Assembly (NCBI RefSeq): GCF_036588685.1
Contig: NC_086386.1
Location: 20,914,931-20,978,930, forward strand
DNA: 64,000 nucleotides
Direction of reading: 5' to 3'
Origin: Mytilus trossulus
Lineage: Eukaryota; Mollusca; Bivalvia; Mytilida; Mytilidae
Positions within the stretch are counted from its first letter, which is position 1. Every line of letters begins with the position of its first letter. Positions 61,040 to 64,000 of the stretch are shown here, piece by piece. The notes beneath the pieces were generated by a model that did not search any database, was not told where the DNA came from, and was given only the letters and a program-made list of their open reading frames with translations. The translations under genes were made by a program, and so were the position numbers.

Positions 61040-64000
61040 TGTTCATGCTAGAATGCCAGTGACCATATCATTTGACGGGAGTTTTCCTCACTTTAAGTTC
61101 GCCAGTGACCAAATCATTTGACTGGTGTTTTCCTCACTTTAATTCGCCAGTTCCATATCATTTGAAGGAGTGTTCCTCACTTTAAGTTCGCCAGTGTCCA
61201 TACTATTTGACGGAGAGTCCCTCACTTCAAGTTCGCCGGTGACCATATCATTTGACGGGAGTGTTCCTGACTTTAAGTTCGCCAGTGACCATATCATTTG
61301 AAGGAGTGTACCCGACTTTAAAGTCGCCAGTGACCATATCATTTGACGGGAGTGTTCCTGACTTTAAGTTCGCCAGTGACCATAGCATTTAAAGGAGTGT
61401 TCCTCGCTTTAAAGTCGCCAGTGACCATATCATTTGACGGGAAATTTACTCACTTTTAGTACGCCAGTTCCATATCATTTGACAGAGTGTTCCTTACTTA
61501 AAGTTCGCCAGTGACCATATCATTTGAAGGAGTGTACCTGACTTTAAAGTCGCCAGTGACCATATCATTTGACGGGAGTGTTCCTGACTTTAAGTTCGCC
61601 AGTGACCATATCATTTGAAGGAGTGTACCTGACTTTATAGTCGCCAGTGACCATATCATTTGACGGGAGTGTTCCTGACTTTAAGTTCGCCAGTGACCAT
61701 AGCATTTAAAGGAGTGTTCCTCACTTTAAAGTCGCCAGTGACCATATCATTTGACGGGAAATTTACTCACTTTTAGTACGCCAGTTCCATATCATTTGAC
61801 AGAGTGTTCCTTACTTAAAGTTCGCCAGTTCCATATCATTTAACTAAGTGTTCCTCACTTTAAGTTCGCCAGTGACCATACCATTTGACGGAGTGTTCCT
61901 CACTTTAAGTTCGCCAGTGACCATACCATTTGACGGAGTGTTCCTCAATTTAAGTTCGCCAGTGACCATATCATTTGACGGAGTGTTCCTCACTTTAAAT
62001 TCGCCAGTGACCATATCATTTGACGGGAGTGTTCCTGACTTTAAGTTCTCCAATGACCATATCATTTGACAGAGTGTTCCTGACTTTAAGTTCGCCAGTG
62101 ACCATATCATTTGACAGAGTGTTCCTGACTTTGAGTTCGCCAGTGACCATATCATTTGACAGAGTGTTCCTGACTTTAAGTTCGCCAGTGACCATATCAT
62201 TTGACAGAGTATTCCTGACTTTCAGTTAGCCAGTGACCATATCATTTGACGGAGTGTTCCTCATTTTAAGTTCGCCAGTGACCATATCATTTGACGGAGT
62301 GTTCCTCATTTTAAGTTCGTCAGTGACCATATCATTTGACGGAGTGTTCCTCACTTTAAATTCGCCAGTGACCATATCATTTGACGGGAGTGTTCCTGAC
62401 TTTAAGTTCGCCAGTGACCATATCATTTGACAGAGTGTTCCTTACTTTAAGTTCGCCAGTGACCATATCATTTGACAGAGTGTTCCTGACTTTGAGTTCG
62501 CCAGTGACCATATCATTTGACAGAGTGTTCCTGACTTAAAGTTCGCCAGTGACCATATCATTTGAAGGAGTGTACCTGACTTTAAAGTCGCCAGTGACCA
62601 TATCATTTGACGGGAGTGTTCCTGACTTTAAGTTCGCCAGTGACCATATCATTTGAAGGAGTGTACCTGACTTTAAAGTCGCCAGTGACCATATCATTTG
62701 ACGGGAGTGTTCCTGACTTTAAGTTCGCCAGTGACCATATCATTTGAAGGAGTGTACCTGACTTTATAGTCGCCAGTGACCATATCATTTGACGGGAGTG
62801 TTCCTGACTTTAAGTTCGCCAGTGACCATAGCATTTAAAGGAGTGTTCCTCACTTTAAAGTCGCCAGTGACCATATCATTTGACGGGAAATTTACTCACT
62901 TTTAGTACGCCAGTTCCATATCATTTGACAGAGTGTTCCTTACTTAAAGTTCGCCAGTTCCATATCATTTAACTAAGTGTTCCTCACTTTAAGTTCGCCA
63001 GTGACCATACCATTTGACGGAGTGTTCCTCACTTTAAGTTCGCCAGTGACCATACCATTTGACGGAGTGTTCCTCAATTTAAGTTCGCCAGTGACCATAT
63101 CATTTGACGGAGTGTTCCTCACTTTAAATTCGCCAGTGACCATATCATTTGACGGGAGTGTTCCTGACTTTAAGTTCTCCAATGACCATATCATTTGACA
63201 GAGTGTTCCTGACTTTAAGTTCGCCAGTGACCATATCATTTGACAGAGTGTTCCTGACTTTGAGTTCGCCAGTAACCATATCATTTGACAGAGTGTTCCT
63301 GACTTTAAGTTCGCCAGTGACCATATCATTTGACAGAGTATTCCTGACTTTCAGTTAGCCAGTGACCATATCATTTGACGGAGTGTTCCTCATTTTAAGT
63401 TCGCCAGTGACCATATCATTTGACAGATTGTTCCTGACTTCAAGTTCGCCAGTGACCATATCATTTGACAGAGTATTCCTGACTTTAAGTTAGCCAGTGA
63501 CCATATCATTTGACGGAGTGTTCCTCATTTTAAGTTCGCCAGTGACCATATCATTTGACGGAGTGTTCCTCATTTTAAGTTCGTCAGTGACCATATCATT
63601 TGACGGAGTGTTCCTCACTTTAAATTCGCCAGTGACCATATCATTTGACGGGAGTGTTCCTGACTTTAAGTTCGCCAGTGACCATATCATTTGACAGAGT
63701 GTTCCTTACTTTAAGTTCGCCAGTGACCATATCATTTGACAGAGTGTTCCTGACTTTGAGTTCGCCAGTGACCATATCATTTGACAGAGTGTTCCTGACT
63801 TCAAGTTCGCCAGTGACCATATCGTTTGACAGTGTTCTTGACTTTAAGTTCGCCAGTGACCATATCATTTGACAGAGTATTCCTGACTTTAAGTTCGCCA
63901 GTGACTATACCATTTGACGGAGTGTTCCTCACTTTAAGTTCGCCAGTGACCATATCATTTGACAGAGTGTTCCTGACTTCAAGTTCGCCAGTGACCATAT
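61040..64000. repeat. 45-bp minisatellite with higher-order repeats
   Basis: Unit 'gttcgccagtgaccatatca + tttgacggagtgttcctc + actttaa', about 65 copies, continuing past the window edge. Variants (gacagag, gaaggag/gtacctg, catttaaagg, 'gggaaatttactcac') recur in the same order: about 61500-62300 repeats at 62630-63430 with offset 1129 bp, and 62216-62530 repeats at 63480-63790 with offset 1264 bp. 45 is a multiple of 3, so frames stay open on both strands; these are not treated as genes. Confidence 0.95.

Noticed and set aside
61844..63998. Long open frames on both strands at the right end
   Set aside because: The unit is 45 bp, a multiple of three and free of stops, so frames stay open automatically. 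There is no start context, splice signal or unique domain.

Overview
This is a eukaryotic genomic window, AT-rich, with spliced genes, long introns and very high repeat density. The gene family (ependymin-related proteins, EPDR) and several dispersed repeat tails that I recognise from mussel sequences point to a bivalve mollusc, most likely Mytilus. That assignment is inference, not a database result. There are no bacterial operons, rRNA or tRNA genes, or CRISPR arrays.

The window is a cluster of EPDR genes and derivatives. Two genes are intact on the minus strand: EPDR-1 (20106-23698, 4 exons, 188 aa) and EPDR-2 (49663-59835, 4 exons, 207 aa). They share exon lengths and intron phases (0, 0, 1). 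On the plus strand two related loci, A (86-10300) and B (26296-37598), start with the same promoter and EPDR exon 1. In place of the usual last EPDR exon they carry a 7-cysteine exon, a Ser/Thr-rich exon built from a 60-bp (20-residue) repeat, and a transmembrane exon. All splice phases fit, so they look like a chimeric, membrane-anchored, mucin-like EPDR derivative. Both are broken: A has stops in exons 1 and 2 and frameshifts in the repeat exon. B has a stop in exon 1, no exon 2, a destroyed exon 3 and no acceptor for the repeat exon. The cysteine-rich and transmembrane exons stay open in both.

Loci A and B lie in a direct segmental duplication (about 1-13225 and 26215-49303). EPDR-1 and locus B are head to head across an inverted repeat that is split by a decayed reverse-transcriptase element (24000-25852). 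Copy A acts as an empty-site reference for copy B and reveals two large foldback insertions. One is 6.76 kb (38768-45523) with an exact 9-bp target duplication. The other is 1.84 kb (46060-47897) and is made of a 20-bp unit that is itself a palindrome. Intron 3 of EPDR-2 holds a tyrosine-recombinase retrotransposon (about 51954-56488) with PAT/Ngaro-like split direct repeats; a paralogous empty site lies near 29731.

From 61040 to the end of the window is a 45-bp minisatellite with higher-order structure that runs off the edge. The remaining space holds MITE-like inverted repeats, dispersed retroelement tails (called families T1, T2 and T3 here) and sequence with nothing recognisable.
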